From Hirsutella rhossiliensis (lineage: Eukaryota; Ascomycota; Sordariomycetes; Hypocreales; Ophiocordycipitaceae), in assembly GCF_020360975.1 (NCBI RefSeq), contig NW_025408667.1:7812001-7876000 (forward strand): 64,000 bases of DNA. The letters run 5' to 3'. Below, one piece after another: positions 54,126-64,000 of the stretch. The position numbers and the translations under genes were made by a program. Position 1 is the first letter of the stretch, and every line of letters begins with the position of its first letter. The notes under the pieces were generated by a model. The model was not told the origin of the DNA. It did not search any database and was given only the letters and a program-made list of their open reading frames with translations.

Positions 54126-57026
54126 CAGGCATCCCTTACTCAATTGACAGCTGTTGCCCGACACCATCATCTCAACATAAGAACTGGGGAGCTCTGTACC
54201 TGCGAATACGAAGTTTGATTGATATCGGAGTAAATCTCACGCTCGGCAGGCATAAATGCAACAACACTTTCGCGCCGTTATATGACAAAGATGGGCCGTC
54301 ACGGCCTGCTTGTTCCTCTGAAGTGCAATCCGGGAGGCCGACGCGAACATATCGGGGATCATCCATCTAATCATGACAGAGTGACTGTCCTTTCTTGCCT
54401 GGGTAAAGAGCAGCGAAAAGAGCAAGTCGTAGAGCTAGCCCATACACAGGCCGTCTGTAAAGCAGATGTGGCGGTGTTCTCTGGCTGGCAGGTTGCCATG
54501 AAGATTACCTCTTCCGGCCCAAAACGTTTGATGGGTAGCCGCGAAAACTGGAGGCTGTGTGATGAGCATCCTGCGCCAACTCGCACCTTTCCGCATAAAG
54601 GCCTGCTGTCTCCGTCGACCGGCGCCGCAGTGTACGAACGCCATATCGGCGCTCCCCCAACCAAGCGAGCTCGAGGTCAGGCTCGCGACTCTGTTTAAGC
54701 CGACAGGGCTTCCACACTCTTTACAGTGATAAGCTCGAAATCGTGCCAAGTCTTTGCTGTGAAGATGGGCCCAAAATGCCTCTGCAGTATTGGGCTCTGC
54801 ACCTGTCCAAACTGTCCACCACAGCTGCATTTGCGGACGGATCGGTGCACAGAGTGGTCACCATCGTCAAGCGTGTATATAGCGCCATCTTATCGTTTGA
54901 TAGAATATCTCGTATTTGCTTCAATACAGCGTATAAAGGTAGAAGAAGCATAGAACTATTGGAGAATCTCAGCGGGCATTAAAGAGCAGGTACAGAAGTA
55001 ACATGGTTATAGAAGTAAGTAAGCGACGATATGTATAGAATTACTAGCCAGAGGGATCAAGGTTATATTTATAGACTATAATATCCCTACAATCCTAAGG
55101 AGCCTACATACCGTCTTAGGCAACCTACTTACGTATACAAGGGTGTTGGACCCCGAGGCCCTTGCCCCGGTGCCAGCCCCATAACTACTCCCTTGTTATG
55201 CCTTGGCCTATAACTCGTCGCAATGCAGCCAAGCTGCACTTCGACTGCCCTCGTTATGTCTCGATGCAGGATTAGGCGCTCACGAAGGACTGATACGGCC
55301 TTGAGGAATCGTGTTAAGCTGGACAGAAACAGATGGCGGCGCTGAAGGCGGAAGGGCGAGATGGTTAAGACCGTCAAGTAGGAAGTGGAGATATGAGTCG
55401 TTTAGAGATGAATGTATCACTTGTCCTCGGACGAGATTAATGCCTGGGACGCGTTAGCTGACAGGAGACGCTGCTACAAGTAGGTAAGACATTCCGCCTT
55501 TAAACTTTGCCTTTAGGTATTATATATTCACCCACCATAAAGGGTACAGGCGTCTTGGCAGCTGACACTGCACGTCAAAGGTGTGAGTTTGGGTAAAGAC
55601 GTACCAACTATTGGTTGCGCTTGCTACAAATAAAAAGACGGGGCAGAATGCCGCATCACTGGTAGAGACGAATAAGTTGGGATATTCATTGAGAAAAGCC
55701 AAAGGCCTCTTGGGCCACCTGATCTGCCCTTGGCCGGTACTGTGCGGGTACAGTGAAGGGCGAAACGTTGAATCTGCCTCGTCGATATACGCAGTTGATG
55801 CAGAGTAGCTGCAAATTTATTGCCAGATCCGCCATCCTTTGTCAAAGCCCGACCCAGTGGACACCGGATAGGTGCGCCTTCCAGATCAATCAACCGTCTT
55901 CTCGCAGTTGATTCCAACGTCGGACCATCCCGCCATGTCGCCAAGGACCAAACGGGGCCGTCTCCCCTGGTCAAGACCGCATCTGTAACGCCGGACGCCG
56001 GCTGCGTCCGATCCGAGTGCATCATGTGCTCCGCTCCATGAATCAGGGATCCCAGGGCCAGCTCGCGCGCCCTCTTCCGCGGAGTGTCCTCAAGTTCTTG
56101 GACTGTTACAGTAGTAGAATCGTAGCTCTTTCTCATGTAAACTTTGGGTCTTAATTCCACTGTTCGTTCTGGAAGGGCAAGTCGGCTACATCATGTATCT
56201 ATCTATATACGCCAACGAGACTTTTTAGCTTTGACGCTCAAGTTGTGGAGCGAGTTGCGTCAACAATGCGGCTCGTGGACATTACCTATAGTGACGCTCT
56301 GCATGCTCATGTGTACCAACTCAGACCACAACACAAAGACGAGCCTGGCCACGGCAGTCGAGTAGCAGCCTCCTTTATTAACTCTTTCAAGGTTTGTGCC
56401 ATCAACGTCGTCGCTGTACTGGAGGTTTCCAAAGACGGCCAGAAGAGGACACTGCAGCCAAGGCAGCCGTTTACCAGTCTCCCTTTACTCCTACCACAAG
56501 AATTCTCGAATATGTGATGCAAGAACTGAAATATGCTGGCCTGGGAATGGTGAATGCTAAGCTTCAAGTCTGGGCAGTAAGCTATACTAGGTGTATATTA
56601 TAACAGCCTCTTATGAGCGTGACAGAATCAACTCTGATGGAAAGTTGATTCCTACAGGGTGCACTCCCTCCTGCATACATGCAGCAAGTAGACCTACTAC
56701 CCTGCACAGAGTGAAGTGTAAATGTGTTCAGCTTCAACCTCTCATCTTCTGAGCAAAGTCATCTCTGAGAGGGTCACAGGCATTATACCAGCAACCCATA
56801 TGGGTCATACAACTTGGAATTCATAATTTCACCGTCTGCATAATTAGGAGGCTGTTTCTAAGGCTACATGTATGATAACAAGTTCTGGGGGGGGGTTCTC
56901 GTGGCAACGCTGTTGCTTTGTGTGGTGAAAGGTGGTTGGCATGAAGGCGAGTTTCTCCAGTCGCCAGCTCATACCCTGATCGGTCGCCCGCTCAGCGGTG
57001 TCGAGATCCTGGTGAGAGCCACCGGT
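54126..57026. other. Intergenic region with AT-rich tract, possible transposon remains
   Basis: No supported gene. The part 54890-55140 is AT-rich (ATAT, TATAGA, CTTACGTATA), resembling mutated transposon or LTR sequence, but no domain can be read. Open frames at 54282-54698, 55624-56160 and 56245-56517 show no motif. Confidence 0.45.
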
Positions 57027-58378
57027 CTATATGAAGTTCTGTCTTCCTTTTGTCGGCTTGCTTCGTCCGTCTTCGACGTAGACATCCACCGTCACTTGGA
57101 TGCCCTCTTGCTTCCTGTCTTGTTTCTGCTCACCCAGGCACACCGCTGCCCCGTATTGGGCGGCGCTCTCGTCGCCGAGCACGTTGAAATGCGATAGCCC
57201 CTTTAAGGTGCTCAGCCCCGAGCTCTGGGACCCGATGCTGCCCCTGTTGGAGGAGATCCTGGATCCGCCAAACTCCGAACAATTGTCTTTTCGCAAGATG
57301 AACTTATCCACCATCGGCTTGACTCCCGGGATTGAAAGGGCAATGAGCGTCGCGCTAACCTCGGAGACTTCGACGATGAGCAGTCTAAGAAATGCAAATT
57401 TGAACGTTCTAGGTTCCTCGTCTTTGGATGCCGCACGTCAGTACGGATTCCGACCTAGCCGGCTCGGGGTTTACTTACTGCCGTAGAAAACGACGAGCGC
57501 GACTCGACCACAAGAAATGCCTACTACGCTAATTACGCGGTTAGAAAGCCCTCGCCTTGTTAGTTCTTAGGTATGCCGGTACTTACACAAGGCCTGGTAA
57601 GAGGATACAGGCTAGTTGAACCATTTGTTTCCGTGGCATATCTAGGATCTTAAGCATTGCCACCGGGAGGCCGAAGAGTAAAAAGTCGCAGGCGAGCGAG
57701 ATGCCGGAGATGGTGCTGTATACCTGATACCATTGCAAACACGTAGCATTCCAAAGCTCGTCGTCGTTGGATGTAGGCAACCAAGCCATGTTCACAGGCT
57801 TACAGTGGAAGATGACGAGCAGCATCTGCACCAGGTAGCCGACGATTAAGACTGCGAAGATGACCCTGATTGCGATGAGAAACTCCTTGTGCAAAGCACA
57901 GATGCGGTAGTAGAAGGCGAGACCCGATACGCGGCAGAGCAGAAGCGCGGTGCTGTAGACCAAATGCGCAATAGAGTCGATGACCTGGATTCTCTTGGCT
58001 GTCGCTTCGTCGAGGACGAATTCGATAAAGGGAAATGTTCGTCCCCCGCCTATCTGAATAAGCTCCAAGCATAGCGCCGCGAATGGAATAAAGACAACCT
58101 ATCCGAAATGTCAGCACCAGGTCGTCACAGAAGCTCCATGCTCCAGGGCGGCTCACCAGCGACGCGAGCGCGATTCCATCGTCGAGGCCAAGTCCGAAGC
58201 GCTTGATAATGAATCTCCGCGAGAGCAGTCTGCACAAGACGATCAAAGTAGCCAGGGCCGTGACGATGACGATGCTAACGGTGGCCGAAAGGTCTCGGTT
58301 CATTTCGAGGATTGCGACGCTGATTCTCCGAGGCACGTCGCCAGCAGCCAGGGCTGCGTCAATTCGAGGGTCGCCCAT
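57027..58378 (-). CDS. Fungal rhodopsin-domain (SAT4-like) seven-TM membrane protein
   Basis: Four exons, 58378-58157, 58098-57587, 57528-57479 and 57421-57027, joined in phase give 392 residues. The introns (58, 58 and 57 bp) have GTGAGC/GTAAGT donors; the third has a CTGACG branch point and an AAAG acceptor. Seven hydrophobic segments are seen: VSIVIVTALATLIVLCRLLSR, VVFIPFAALCL, DSIAHLVYSTALLLCRV, IAIRVIFAVLIVGYLVQMLLV, ISLACDFLLFGLPVAML, QLACILLPGLVVVGI and VEVSEVSATLIALSIPGVKP. The order and the GLGLDDGIALASL, CLQWYQVYSTISGIS and SIPGVKP motifs match the fungal rhodopsin-domain family (PF20684), a large group of orphan membrane proteins, some GPCR-like. The C-terminal tail is Ser-rich and cytosolic. 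The ligand is unknown. Confidence 0.82.
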
Positions 58379-61300
58379 GTTGGCTCAATTGCATCACGGT
58401 GCTTGAATCTGCCGGCCGGCGCAAGACGAGAGCGGGACACGCAAGGAATTTGAAGATGTTGAAAGGTCGAGATGCCGCCCAAGGTGCGGAGGAGAGCGTG
58501 GCAGGGCCGCATGCACTCACTTGCTACTCTCCGCGTTTCGGTATCCGTATGAAGCCATCTGTCATTCCCGGCATTATCCTGGCTTCTAGAAACTCTATGC
58601 CAAGAAGACAGTGCCTGCGGGCCAATTCCCCGAGTGAAAGCGCCCGACTGCGAGGGGAGCGAGTCAGGTCGGCACCGGACTGCAGGCCTACGAGCAGACG
58701 TAGTTTCACCTTCGCCGCACTACTGCCTACTACACGTAACATGCTCTGACAGACTCGGCCCTGTCAACTGTTGACTTGTTTGGCGAGCAGCCTGCACCAG
58801 CACTATTTCGGCGGCCCTTTTGCAAGGTTTCTCGGGCCGGCGCCACTTACGCAAGAACTCGTTTGAATGTATCCACGTCAAAAGGGCTTCAGTTGGCGCG
58901 AGGGGTTGCAACCCGCTGCATCTTTGCCTGTCAAGATCAGCTGCTGGCTCATTCGAGACGCCCAGTGCCGCTGCCCAGAACAGGCAACAGTAAACATGCT
59001 CTTGAAGCTTAGCTCACCCCAGATTGAAAATCAAGAGCTGTTCATTGCTGGGGATCTTCGAATGCTGTCCAGTCCTTTGAAACATCGTGTGGTGCGCAGA
59101 GTACTTTTTGTAGTCTGAAACCTATCCTTTGCCTTTGACTTGTGCGGAGAGCGGCGCTGTGGCGGGAGTCGTATCAACTGTTGTTGTATCTTTGGCGGCT
59201 GGAAGAGGACGAGGGTGGAAGAAGAGGAGGAGGAGCTGTCACCCGGGTCAGCAGCCCCGGGTCCATGTGCGGTGCCCTGCTTCGATGGGATGATGCGAAA
59301 TGCCAATGATGTAGCCAATCAGACACGGCTGAATCGAGTCATCTCTACCACGATTCTCTGATGTGATTGGGCCAGGAGCCATAAATCTCAAAGGAACACA
59401 GGCAAAGGAAAGCCGGTCGCGACACAAAGGCTCATAGGTCCAAGGAGCGGACACAGGATGGGGCATATGCCACATGAATTCCTCCATAATCTATTTGAGA
59501 AGTCGGACTACTTTGTCCGTCGCACCCTTGATCTAGAAGGTCGAGTTTCTGCCCTCTTTTGGTCCCCAAAAGCAATATGAAAATGCTGTCTCATCCTAGC
59601 GCTCTGGCAACTGGACTGCCTCTATAACCTTCACTGCATTAACATGCTCCTTCTAAATAACTAAAATATAATGCATACAAAGAAGACCTTCTTAATAGCA
59701 TTCGTTTTCATAATTAGCAAGGTTAAAGCTCAATGGCAGTAGTCTGTGTGCAGCCTTGCTTATGCTAGCTGCAAGGATAGGAATCTATCTACTTTGAGTT
59801 ACTGTCATAGGCTGTAATTTTGGCCCTTGTAGATGCCCTTATAAGCTTTAAGGAGCCTAAAGGTACAGCTCAATTGCTCTGTCCCTGGCATGTTAGCAAG
59901 ACGGCAACTGGTTGCGAGATTATTGCCATCTTGATTACAGGGATAGACGTCTACAGCCCGTTGTCTACCGCAACCATACCTACAGCGGCTATGAGCTTTT
60001 ACGTAGGCTGGGAGACTGGCGCTGGCTGACGCGAGATCCTAAGACACGATTAGAGAAAGGCGGTTGGAATTACTTCTTACGTTAGTACTAACAGTATCAC
60101 CAGCAACGTCTTGATTGTCAAGTTCCTCACTCTAAAGCTCGGCAATGACCTGAAGATAAGCCTCTTCTTGAAGGAACAGAATACAAACTCGCTTACATGT
60201 ACAGTCAAGGATTTCTTTACTATCCCTCATCACCGAGCGGCGTTTGACGCTCAGTATAAAAGCATTGATTTTCAGACTATTCTTTACGAAACTACTGGAA
60301 CCGATTTCATGCCTGACATTGTGGGGCCTTCCACCTGATTCGGTGGGCGCAACAGCGCTTTCCATCATTAACCTGTATGCGCAGACAAGCCGCATCCGAA
60401 CCTCATGGAGCTCCTGAATAGCAAGCGCGCGTTCGAGGCAGCTGGCACACAAGTTGGAGAAAATTAACGTGAGCTTTTGATTACACCGGGAGGAATCCCT
60501 GGTTGACCTCTGGAAAAGGCGGATAGAAAATCATGTACGTACACCTAATCCGTAATTAGCAACCGTAACTCGCTGTCATGGAAGGAAAAGCTATAGGATC
60601 CTGCACGCATGCGGAAGCATCACGCACGTTGAAAGCCATCATCGCCTGCTTCAGCCTTTTGGTGAATTGCTGCCGTCTGTGAAAGATGAAGAGCGCCCTC
60701 CAAGGGTGAGGGAAGCTGGCGATCTAACAGGAATCGACTCATCCACGGCGATCTAACGTGCCTCGACTCATCCAAGGGGTGACTGAACTACCGACTTACA
60801 CCAGCGTCAGCCAAGACAGAGCCAACATCACGAGGCGAGCGGCCAGAAGTGCCTTGCCAGCTGCCCCTCCTTCAACGTAACTCACCCACAGATCAGCATC
60901 GGACAGTCTGAAATTCTGAAGCCTGGGTGTGCATAGGAACGGCATCAGGACTTGTTTATAAAGTACCAGCATGGGATTCTTACGTGCTGCGGCGTCTTCC
61001 AAAACTACCTTATGTGAAGATAGGGCGCCATTTTCATAGAAACAACGCCTCTACCTAGCCAGAGTTTTCGCGGCAACTGCTTCTAGCTTGGTGCTGATGT
61101 GGCAATAAGGGCAATGGGGTATTCTAGAAAGCACCTGTCTTCCATATTACACACCCACACACTTATTACGACATGCAGCCCAGCTGATGTTGAAAAAAAT
61201 TCGTGGAAATGGAGGGCGGTTATCCCGTGCAACTTTTCTTGGGTTTAAAACTCACTGCGTAATCATCTACGATGCCAGCTGAAAAAGTAGGGAGATTGGA

Positions 61301-61594
61301 CATGCATGCCGGTGCGCGGTCTCACCAAGGGTCGTCAGTTGGCCCCTGCAGAGAGTGGGAAAATGCAAACACTCGTCCGCTTCAAATTCCATCCTGCACT
61401 CAACTGTTTTCACTTTTATCATCGAGACGAGACACTGAACATCGAGACCGGCTCTGCGCGCGCATGTGTGCAACCCCTGTCTTACGCACATCAAGGTGAG
61501 TTCATGTCAGGCCTGACCCCTGGAAGAGGACAGCTCTCGAAACCGCGTCGTTCACCTTGATAACCCGTTTCCCCCCCTCCCAAGTCACGGCAAC
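58379..61594. other. 3.2-kb intergenic region with an AT-rich decayed transposon
   Basis: No intact gene. The part 59560-60330 is AT-rich and contains the MULE relic listed separately. A (GAG/GGA)-rich tract lies at 59205-59245. Other open frames have no recognisable motif. Confidence 0.5.
59780..60029 (+). pseudogene. Decayed MULE transposase fragment
   Basis: The frame reads LALVDALISFKEP followed by QLLCPWHVSKTATG, the layout of the second catalytic Asp region and the CxWH motif of MULE/FAR1 transposases (compare LLCLWHANKAV in the intact MULE of this window). Stops and AT-rich composition show decay. It is not the same family as the intact MULE. Confidence 0.5.
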
Positions 61595-62044
61595 ATGCGG
61601 CTGCAGAGAGTGCTGCAACGATGGCATCGCTTCCTGGGACTGACGCCACAAGCGCGGCCCTGGTATGGCGACCGGCTGCGAGAAGAGCTGGCCGAGCAAC
61701 AGGCCGCCCGGTCCGCGCTAGAGCGACTCAGCGAGACGGCCGACGTCTTCTACATCATCAGCCGGGCGCAACACGACGGACATCCGCTGCAGGGGCCGCC
61801 GCCTTTCCGAACCCGGCACGTCGTCGTGTATGCGTACCTCTTGCTCAAGTACACGTCGAGATGGGCCTTTTATCGAGTGGCTGCCCGCTGCTGCAGCTGT
61901 GCTGACCCGGCCTCGGTGCGCGAAGTGGTGAACCCGGCAAAGGACCGCAAGCTGTGCGAGGTTGCAGGTCGCCACGGCATCCATCCTCCGACGTTTGTGC
62001 GAGTCTGCCACCGGTTGAGGGCTGTGTGGCCCCTTTTCCCTTGA
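61595..62044 (+). CDS. Conserved fungal protein of unknown function, 149 residues
   Basis: A single-exon frame with an Arg-rich amphipathic N-terminus (MRLQRVLQRWHRFLGL), a block of acidic and basic residues (RPWYGDRLREELAEQ, ERLSETADVFYIISRAQHDG), then VVVYAYLLLKYTSRWAFYRVAARCC and the ending VREVVNPAKDRKLCEVAGRHGI...RAVWPLFP. I recall similar short proteins in many ascomycetes, without assigned function. The N-terminus could be a mitochondrial targeting sequence; this is a guess. The balanced composition and codon use support a real gene. Confidence 0.65.
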   Translation: MRLQRVLQRWHRFLGLTPQARPWYGDRLREELAEQQAARSALERLSETADVFYIISRAQHDGHPLQGPPPFRTRHVVVYAYLLLKYTSRWAFYRVAARCCSCADPASVREVVNPAKDRKLCEVAGRHGIHPPTFVRVCHRLRAVWPLFP

Positions 62045-62523
62045 GGGAACCACGGAAATCCAACGTGTTCGAGGCCTGATTCCCGAGGAGGTGACGCGGT
62101 ATGAGTCACGTCCAAACGGAGACGGGAGCTGACTTGTCGGGCTCCCTTGACTGGCAGGGATCGAGAACGCCGCATGTTTTGATTTTCGCGTCCGAGCTCT
62201 CTCGGCGGGGGGAGACAATTGATGTCAGCTGTTGGCCTCCCGCATGCAGGAGGCCGCCTACATGATGTATGATGTTGTTGGGTCTGCTTGTACGAAGTAA
62301 CTTACCGACCGTTCCCATGTTCAATGACAACGGCCTCATGGGGAGGAGCAGATATCATGTCAGGGCTTCATTCACTGCGGATAAGTTTAAATTGTCCCAA
62401 GGTAGTCGTCCATTCCGCCAGCCTCTACACTCAACGCAGTTCAAAGATCTTCTAGTCAGCATCAATCCTATTGCACCCCCAACCACTCTGACACTTTGCA
62501 CCACCACTGTCACTTTGTTCATC
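62045..62523. other. Intergenic region upstream of the P-loop/HAD gene
   Basis: 479 bp, no gene seen. The last 60 bases are CAC/CTC-rich, like a leader. Confidence 0.6.
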
Positions 62524-64000
62524 ATGGCGGCAACGGCAACAGGTCGTTTCGAGAAAACGAAGCAGGATTCGGGCGTCTCCTGCGCTCCGATTCCAGCTTC
62601 TGTCCCGTCATCTTGTCTTGATGAGGAGCAAGAGAAGAAACCTGTCGTGGTTGGGCTATACGGCGTCCCAGGCTCAGGAAAGTCGTTTCTTCTGAATCGT
62701 CTGAAGCACGAGCTGTACCCCGGCGAGTTCAAAATGCACGAAGGCTCGGAAAATATTTCTGCTCTCGTTTCGGGTGGCCTCGCGGCTTTCAAGAGCATGT
62801 CGGAACAGGAAAAGGCCCACTGGCGAGGGCGTGCCATTGATGATATTGGCAGGGAGAGCGCTTCCACCGGGCGAACCGCAGTCGTCACCGGCCACTTCAT
62901 GTTCTGGTCAGATGGGGAGGCCATGGAAACCCCAGTCTGCACTCCAAACGACCTGGCAGTTTACACTCACATCGTCTACCTCCAAGTCGACCCCCGGTGC
63001 ATCGCCCAGCGTCGCGTGGATGACAAGCTGAGGACTCGATCTGCGGTGTCTCCTCAGCACCTCTCTCAATGGCAGCAAGCCGAGATTCAACAACTTGAAC
63101 CCCTGTGCCGTCATCATGGCATTCTTTTCTCTGTCGTTACGGAGCAGGCTGCTCTGGCGCTGCGAGTCTCGGCCTTGATTCGTCGCTTTCGACAAGATGC
63201 CGCCGATCGAGACTTTGTGCGTGCTCAAACGAGACTCGACCAAGTGCTGCCAGGCCGAGACCGACTGCGAACGGTTCTCGTCTTGGACGGAGATCGGACC
63301 TTGGCCGCCGAAGATACGGGGGCGCTGTTCTGGCAGATTCGTGCTGAGCCACGGCCTTTGACAGAGAAGCCAGGGACCTGCCCCCTCAAGCTGCTTTTTG
63401 GAAGCCCGTTGGGATACTCGGACTGCGCTTTTCGCCAAGCGGCATTGCTATACGAAGGGGCTGCTTCCGACGACCAGGAGTATGAACGCCTGTGTGGAGC
63501 CGTAGCGTCATCGATCAAGGTCTATCCAGAATTCCTCTCATTGCTCCGGTCGGTAGCCGGCCGAGACGACGTTGGCGCGGTCGTGGTGACCTGTGGTCTT
63601 GGCCGGGCCTGGGAAAAGGTGCTGGAAAGAGAGAGCCTCTCGCAGACAGTCAAGGTCGTGGGCGGAGGCAGAACCTCTGACGGGCTCGTGGTCACTCCGG
63701 CGACGAAAGCTGCCATTGTCTCTCGGCTGCGGCACGCCGACATGCTGCACGTCTTGGCATTCGGTGACAGTCCCTTGGATCTGCCGATGCTACGAGAGGC
63801 CAACGAGGCCATCGTCGTGGTTGGCGATGAGCAGACGAGGAGCCGAAACATGGAGGCGGCTCTGGCGGCTGCCATCGGCGACGGCCTCCGAGCGCGACAG
63901 GTTTTGATGCCTGAACATGTCTCGCCGCGCTTGGACGAGATTCGGCTGCCTCGAGTCAGGTTCAGCGATCAAGACTTTATCAATTCGGTTGCCGGTCGCC
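62524..64000 (+). CDS. P-loop kinase-like plus HAD phosphatase fusion protein (cut by window end)
   Basis: The frame from ATG 62524 is open to the window end (492 complete codons). After a short disordered N-terminus comes a P-loop domain with the Walker A motif GVPGSGKS (about residues 47-54), VSGGLAAFKS and the nucleotide-kinase-like VYLQVDPRCIAQRR. A second domain starts with the HAD motif VLVLDGDRTLAAED (Asp-x-Asp) and ends with FGDSPLDLPML, the acidic motif of HAD phosphatases. Fungal proteins of this build often continue into a phosphoribosyltransferase-like (uracil type) domain, which would lie to the right. The reactions are unknown; a nucleotide or phosphate-ester metabolic role is inferred. 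Confidence 0.8.
   Translation, partial: MAATATGRFEKTKQDSGVSCAPIPASVPSSCLDEEQEKKPVVVGLYGVPGSGKSFLLNRLKHELYPGEFKMHEGSENISALVSGGLAAFKSMSEQEKAHWRGRAIDDIGRESASTGRTAVVTGHFMFWSDGEAMETPVCTPNDLAVYTHIVYLQVDPRCIAQRRVDDKLRTRSAVSPQHLSQWQQAEIQQLEPLCRHHGILFSVVTEQAALALRVSALIRRFRQDAADRDFVRAQTRLDQVLPGRDRLRTVLVLDGDRTLAAEDTGALFWQIRAEPRPLTEKPGTCPLKLLFGSPLGYSDCAFRQAALLYEGAASDDQEYERLCGAVASSIKVYPEFLSLLRSVAGRDDVGAVVVTCGLGRAWEKVLERESLSQTVKVVGGGRTSDGLVVTPATKAAIVSRLRHADMLHVLAFGDSPLDLPMLREANEAIVVVGDEQTRSRNMEAALAAAIGDGLRARQVLMPEHVSPRLDEIRLPRVRFSDQDFINSVAGR

Overview
The window looks like a chromosome segment of a filamentous ascomycete, probably a GC-rich Sordariomycete (Hypocreales is a guess). Genes are intron-poor, with 50-190 bp introns carrying GTAAGT/GTGAGT donors and CTAAC/CTGAC branch points. 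The content is typically fungal: a CSC1/OSCA channel, a soluble DPM1, an OLE1-type desaturase fused to cytochrome b5, a rhodopsin-domain membrane protein, and MULE, hAT, Helitron, copia and chromovirus transposons.

Left part (1-18359). A decayed Helitron PIF1-type helicase (1-1641) is followed by a complete hAT element (copy 1, 2065-6680, 8-bp target duplication CCGCCTGG). Then come a GT32 glycosyltransferase (7797-8798), a complete MULE with 64-bp palindromic inverted repeats and a 9-bp duplication (10062-13101), a TRAPPC12-like TPR gene (13247-14823), convergent DPM1 (15331-16145, minus), and a secreted PAF-acetylhydrolase-like hydrolase (17129-18359).

Middle (18360-34592). A second hAT copy lies exactly at the stop codon of the hydrolase gene (duplication GACGTTGA, which contains the TGA). 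It contains a Ty1/copia element (20410-32016, duplication GAGAC), whose pol gene in turn contains a Ty3/gypsy chromovirus (21724-27529, duplication CTGGG). All three levels keep both ends and their duplications, so the order hAT, then copia, then gypsy can be read directly. The gypsy element shows a self-priming signature and the copia element an initiator-tRNA anticodon-loop primer site.

Right part (34593-64000). Host genes: an AT-hook protein (35638-36700), a 1018-residue CSC1/OSCA channel (39569-42759), an alcohol-acetyltransferase-like enzyme with an apparent frameshift (43244-44822, minus), a secreted TupA-like binding protein (45410-46521, minus), a delta-9 desaturase (49776-51177), an intron-containing tRNA-Leu(AAG) (51513-51615, minus), a cysteine-free small secreted protein (51955-52434, minus), a candidate solo LTR (53851-54125), a rhodopsin-domain membrane protein (57027-58378, minus), a small conserved unknown (61595-62044), and a P-loop/HAD fusion cut by the window end (62524 on). 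The long gaps are non-coding or contain degraded transposon sequence.

The host genes do not form an obvious cluster. Several concern membranes and the secretory route (DPM1, TRAPPC12, GT32, desaturase, CSC1), but this is ordinary gene content. The most informative structures are the nested transposons. Exon joins were checked by hand for phase and total length; domain assignments are from motif reading, not from searches.
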